A DNA stretch of 64,000 nt from positions 1 to 64,000 of the forward strand of contig JASLDW010000036.1 of NCBI GenBank assembly GCA_030151365.1, read 5' to 3'. Origin of the DNA: Lysobacter sp. (GTDB lineage: Bacteria; Pseudomonadota; Gammaproteobacteria; Xanthomonadales; Xanthomonadaceae). Within the stretch, counting starts at the first letter, position 1. Every line of letters starts with the position of its first letter. A program made the position numbers and the translations under genes. This document shows, in pieces, positions 61,470 to 64,000 of the stretch. Under the pieces are notes generated by a model. That model made no database searches, was not told the DNA's origin, and was given only the letters and a program-made list of their open reading frames with translations.

Positions 61470-62165
61470 TTAATCGGCGTCGACCACGTCCTTCCACGCG
61501 AACGAGTTGTCGACCGCGGCGCCACCGACCGGCTGCAGGTGCGTCAGTACCCGCGTCGGCGCGAATCCGGGCGGCAGGGCGATATCGCCGGACACCCGCT
61601 GGAACAGCTTGAAGTCGTAGGGAATACCGTCGGAACCGGCGTCCTGGCGCAGGTCGCTCCATGCCAGCTTGCGCAGCTTGCCGTCCTGCATGCCTTCCAG
61701 TCCGAGGGTGAACTTGCCGCTGTTGTCGCCGTAGCGGTTCACGTTCTGGCCGATCATCGCCTGGAAGCGCCACACCGCTCCGCCCTGCTGGTGCACCTGC
61801 ATGCCCTGCACCGCCAGCGGCCGGCGATCCGCGCTCGCGCCGACGAACTTCTGGTAGAACGCGGCATCCGCCTTCAGGGATGCGATCTCCTCATCGCGCT
61901 GCGCCAGCGTCTTCTGCAACTCGGCATTGGCGGCGCGCGAGATCTCGTCGGACTTGCGGGCATTGACCAGCGCCTGCTGCAGGTCGGCGACGTTGCCCGG
62001 CATCGATGCCGCCGGATTCAGCGCACCCGGCGGCGCGCGATGCGCGGCGCGCCACAGGCCCAGCGCCGCGCCGGCCATCACCAGCAACGCGGCCGCGCTC
62101 CAGGCCACGCCGGCCAGCGTCAGGCGGCGCCTTGCGGTCGATTGTGTGGACGAACCCGCAGTCAT
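61470..62165 (-). CDS. DUF6776-type membrane-anchored coiled-coil protein
   Basis: A 231-residue protein with one N-terminal membrane helix (LAGVAWSAAALLVMAGAALGLW). A coiled coil follows (VADLQQALVNARKSDEISRAANAELQKTLAQRDEEIASLKADAAFYQKFVG), then a periplasmic beta domain ending FAWKDVVDAD. I recall this family near erpA in Xanthomonadaceae, often with a bactofilin gene between them; only 46 bases separate them here. Function unknown. Confidence 0.72.
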   Translation of the reverse strand: MTAGSSTQSTARRRLTLAGVAWSAAALLVMAGAALGLWRAAHRAPPGALNPAASMPGNVADLQQALVNARKSDEISRAANAELQKTLAQRDEEIASLKADAAFYQKFVGASADRRPLAVQGMQVHQQGGAVWRFQAMIGQNVNRYGDNSGKFTLGLEGMQDGKLRKLAWSDLRQDAGSDGIPYDFKLFQRVSGDIALPPGFAPTRVLTHLQPVGGAAVDNSFAWKDVVDAD

Positions 62166-62256
62166 ACGTTCGTATAGCCTCCTGCTTCACATCGCGTCAA
62201 GGTACGCTGCTGCATAAAGCGCCGGAACGGGACCCGCTTCCCGAGGGGATGTACCA

Positions 62257-62937
62257 ATGGATATGTCCATGCTGCACCTGACGTCCACCCATGTCTTCAT
62301 CATCGGCATCCTGCTGGCGTGGCTGGCCGGCATCCGCGTCTATCTCACCGTGTTCGGCATCGGACTCGCCGGCGCCATGGGCTGGATGCACTTGCCCGAA
62401 GGCCTGCAGGTCACCGAATCGCCGTGGGTGCTCGGCATCACCGGCGTCATGGCCGTCGCCGAATTCTTCGCCGACAAGATTCCCGGGGTCGACAGCGCCT
62501 GGGACCTCGCCCATACCCTGCTGCGCGTGCCCGCCGGCGCCTTCCTCGCCGCGGCCGCCATTCCCACCCTCACCGGCGACGCCAGCGGCGGCGGGGCGGG
62601 AATGCACACCGGCATGCTCGCCGCCGGCGCGCTCACCGCGCTGACCAGCCACACGCTGAAGACGGCGACGCGCGGGATGATCAACACCTCGCCGGAACCG
62701 GTCAGCAACTGGACGGCGTCGATCGTCGAGGACACCACCACCGTCGGCGCGCTGGCGCTGATCTGGACGCATCCCTGGGTCGCCTTCGGGCTGGCGATGG
62801 CGGTGACCATCACCGTGCTGCTGCTGATGTGGTGGCTGTGGCGCAAGCTCAGCCGCCTGCACCGCCAGCTGCGCGACACCTTTTCCGCCAAACCCGCGAT
62901 CGAAGCAGGCAACAGCGATCAGTCTTCGGCGGCCTGA
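62257..62937 (+). CDS. DUF4126 membrane protein
   Basis: A 226-residue protein with several membrane helices. GIRVYLTVFGIGLAGAMGWMHLPEGL, AVAEFFADKIPGVDSAWDLAHTLLRVPAGAFLAAAAI and HTLKTATRGMINTSPEPVSNWTASIVEDTT are the DUF4126 blocks, with conserved Asp and Lys in membrane-proximal positions. AGGGGA precedes the ATG. Its end overlaps the convergent rppH gene by 19 bases. Function unknown. Confidence 0.85.
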   Translation: MDMSMLHLTSTHVFIIGILLAWLAGIRVYLTVFGIGLAGAMGWMHLPEGLQVTESPWVLGITGVMAVAEFFADKIPGVDSAWDLAHTLLRVPAGAFLAAAAIPTLTGDASGGGAGMHTGMLAAGALTALTSHTLKTATRGMINTSPEPVSNWTASIVEDTTTVGALALIWTHPWVAFGLAMAVTITVLLLMWWLWRKLSRLHRQLRDTFSAKPAIEAGNSDQSSAA

Positions 62938-63515
62938 GTCACCGGCACGACGCGGGGCTGGATCTGCCGGCGGCGCCCGTGGTGGTTGAACAGCAGCGCG
63001 CGCGAACGCGGATCGGGCGGCGGGATCGCGCCGTGGCCGGCGATGTCGCGCGCCAGCGGCGCCAGGTGATGCAGGGCCGAGGCATAGACCCGGCGCTTGA
63101 ACATCACCACGTTGTCGATCGGGTACCAGAAGTCGACCCAGCGCCAGCGATCGAATTCGGGGTGGCCGGTGGCATCCAGTCGCACCGCGGACTCGTCGCC
63201 CTTGAGCCGCAGCAGGAACCACACCTGCTTCTGGCCGATGCAGACCGCGCGTTCCTGGCGGCGGATCGCCCGCGGCGGCAGGCGGTAGCGCAACCAGCCC
63301 GGGGTCGCCCCCAGCACCTCGACGTGATGGGCCTGGAGGCCGGTCTCCTCCTCCAGCTCGCGGTACATGGCTTCCAGCGGCGTCTCGTCGCTGTTCATCC
63401 CACCCTGCGGGAACTGCCAGCCGTCACGGCGTATGCGCCGTGCCCAGAACACACGCCCATCCTCGCGCATGAGCACGATGCCCACGTTGGGGCGATATCC
63501 GTCCGGATCGATCAC
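62919..63515 (-). CDS. rppH: RppH, RNA pyrophosphohydrolase
   Basis: A 198-residue Nudix enzyme with a GTG start. GYRPNVGIVLMREDGRVFWARRIRRDGWQFPQGGMNSDETPLEAMYRELEEETGL includes the Nudix box and the WQFPQGG motif specific to RppH; GATPGWLRYRLP and KQVWFLLRL follow. It removes pyrophosphate from the 5' ends of mRNA to start decay. Confidence 0.94.
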   Translation of the reverse strand: MIDPDGYRPNVGIVLMREDGRVFWARRIRRDGWQFPQGGMNSDETPLEAMYRELEEETGLQAHHVEVLGATPGWLRYRLPPRAIRRQERAVCIGQKQVWFLLRLKGDESAVRLDATGHPEFDRWRWVDFWYPIDNVVMFKRRVYASALHHLAPLARDIAGHGAIPPPDPRSRALLFNHHGRRRQIQPRVVPVTQAAED

Positions 63516-63579
63516 GATGCGGACTCCAAATCTTGACTGCCTTCGACTCTGCCACGCGAAATGTGACGGAACAACAGCA

Positions 63580-63608
63580 TTGACGTTCTGCCCGGGGCCA
63601 TGCAGAAT
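63580..63608 (+). promoter_or_regulatory. Promoter of tRNA-Met
   Basis: TTGACG (63580-63585), exactly 17 bases, CAGAAT (63603-63608), followed by a GC-rich discriminator; the tRNA starts at 63641. Confidence 0.6.
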
Positions 63609-63640
63609 TGTTGGTTCCCCGCGCCCTGCGCGGGCGTTTC

Positions 63641-63717
63641 GGCTATGTAGCTCAGCCGGTTAGAGCACAGCACTCATAATGCTGGGGTCGGTGGTTCGAG
63701 TCCACCCATAGCCACCA
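63641..63717 (+). tRNA. tRNA-Met (anticodon CAT)
   Basis: 77 bases including an encoded CCA end. The acceptor stem GGCTATG pairs with CATAGCC, the anticodon stem-loop is CAGCA-CTCATAA-TGCTG, and the T arm has GGTTCGAGTCC. The body closely matches elongator tRNA-Met rather than the initiator, which has an unpaired first base. A CAT anticodon could also be tRNA-Ile with lysidine, but the sequence fits Met better. Confidence 0.92.
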
Positions 63718-63771
63718 CACCGAAATCCGGGTTGAAGTCCAAGCAAGTCCAGTTGAATCCATAGTTGATCA

Positions 63772-63800
63772 AAAAAGCCGCTGAAATCAGCGGTTTTTTT
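63772..63800 (+). terminator. Rho-independent terminator after tRNA-Met
   Basis: CCGCTGA (63778-63784), loop AA, TCAGCGG (63787-63793), with A-run before and TTTTTTT after, so it can work in both directions. Confidence 0.85.
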
Positions 63801-63939
63801 ATGCCCACTGCCTTCAGCGCTAGTCCAATTTCGTCCAAATGGACAGAAATGGATCCATTGTCATCCAGAGGTTGTGGGGGCATATTGGGGGGCATAGAGG
63901 GCATGCCGAATTCCGATGCCCCCAAACTAGGATGCACGG

Positions 63940-64000
63940 ATGCCCCTCACCGAAATAGCCATTCGACAGGCAAAACCCGGCCCCAAAGCGAAGCGCCTTA
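63940..64000 (+). CDS. Tyrosine-type integrase, first 20 codons (continues past the window)
   Basis: From the ATG at 63940 the frame reads MPLTEIAIRQAKPGPKAKRL to the window end. This is the N-terminal arm-binding motif (LTxxAIRxAKPGPKxxKL) of P4-type phage integrases. It starts 223 bases after a tRNA gene and is read away from it, the usual layout of a genomic island integrated at the tRNA 3' end. Confidence 0.85.
   Translation, partial: MPLTEIAIRQAKPGPKAKRL

Noticed and set aside
63674..63937. 87-residue minus-strand frame over the tRNA and downstream region
   Set aside because: It runs through the tRNA gene and a terminator and ends in the GGLEPPTPA type peptide that is a well-known false translation of tRNA regions.

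Overview
The window looks like a chromosomal segment of a GC-rich gammaproteobacterium of the Xanthomonadaceae (Lysobacter-like). Pointers are the split class II ribonucleotide reductase (NrdJa/NrdJb), the Fis/PrmA/DUF3426 group, the zapA-6S RNA-fau arrangement, the LysR-pirin pair, and many short overlapping operons with GTG starts. The genus is inference. Most of the window is tightly packed core genome. The exceptions are a visibly AT-richer insert at about 1.0-6.9 kb and the last 300 bases.

Layout. 1-993: end of the B12-dependent reductase nrdJa, then nrdJb. 1.46-6.9 kb: an RHS/YD-repeat protein with a C-terminal HExxH domain, an overlapping exported small protein (candidate immunity), and four 22-bp tandem repeats. 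6.9-7.4 kb: a scar where a hydrolase remnant abuts a truncated alkB. 7.4-9.5 kb: a GIY-YIG-like gene divergent from lexA across a palindrome, then a pseudouridine synthase. 9.5-16.4 kb: housekeeping and redox genes, including an ArsR-controlled GST/SRPBCC operon and an HxlR/GFA divergent pair. 16.4-20.2 kb: class Ia reductase nrdAB behind two NrdR-like boxes and a cobalamin riboswitch. 20.3-26.7 kb: a membrane protein with four internal repeats, an outer-membrane protein, a two-component system, an esterase, two SMR-like membrane proteins and a DegT aminotransferase. 26.7-32.3 kb, opposite strand: HAD phosphatase, class III aminotransferase, ACP, ketosynthase, GNAT and arginase-fold protein. 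32.4-37.3 kb: MipA-like protein, a structured leader, an outer-membrane barrel and an ABC transporter without a binding protein. 37.3-49.2 kb: LysR/pirin, envelope proteins, ADH, fis, prmA, PAP2, glycosyltransferase and a Y-family polymerase. 49.2-49.66 kb: non-coding nested inverted repeats. 49.66-63.5 kb: rpiA, EVE protein, fau, 6S RNA, zapA, pepP, purH, purD, lipid and small membrane genes, nudC, erpA and rppH. 63.6-64 kb: tRNA-Met followed by the start of a tyrosine integrase, which marks the edge of an integrated element.

How the genes work together. The B12-dependent (nrdJ) and oxygen/iron-dependent (nrdAB) reductases are about 16 kb apart. The nrdAB leader should lower class Ia expression when cobalamin is plentiful, while NrdR senses nucleotide state. 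The two converging operons at 24-32 kb together encode a plausible small pathway: phosphatase, two aminotransferases, carrier protein, condensing enzyme, acyltransferase, metallohydrolase, esterase and an SMR pair. I do not recognise its product; it is the strongest candidate here for an undescribed system. The RHS metallopeptidase with its overlapping exported partner is the second.
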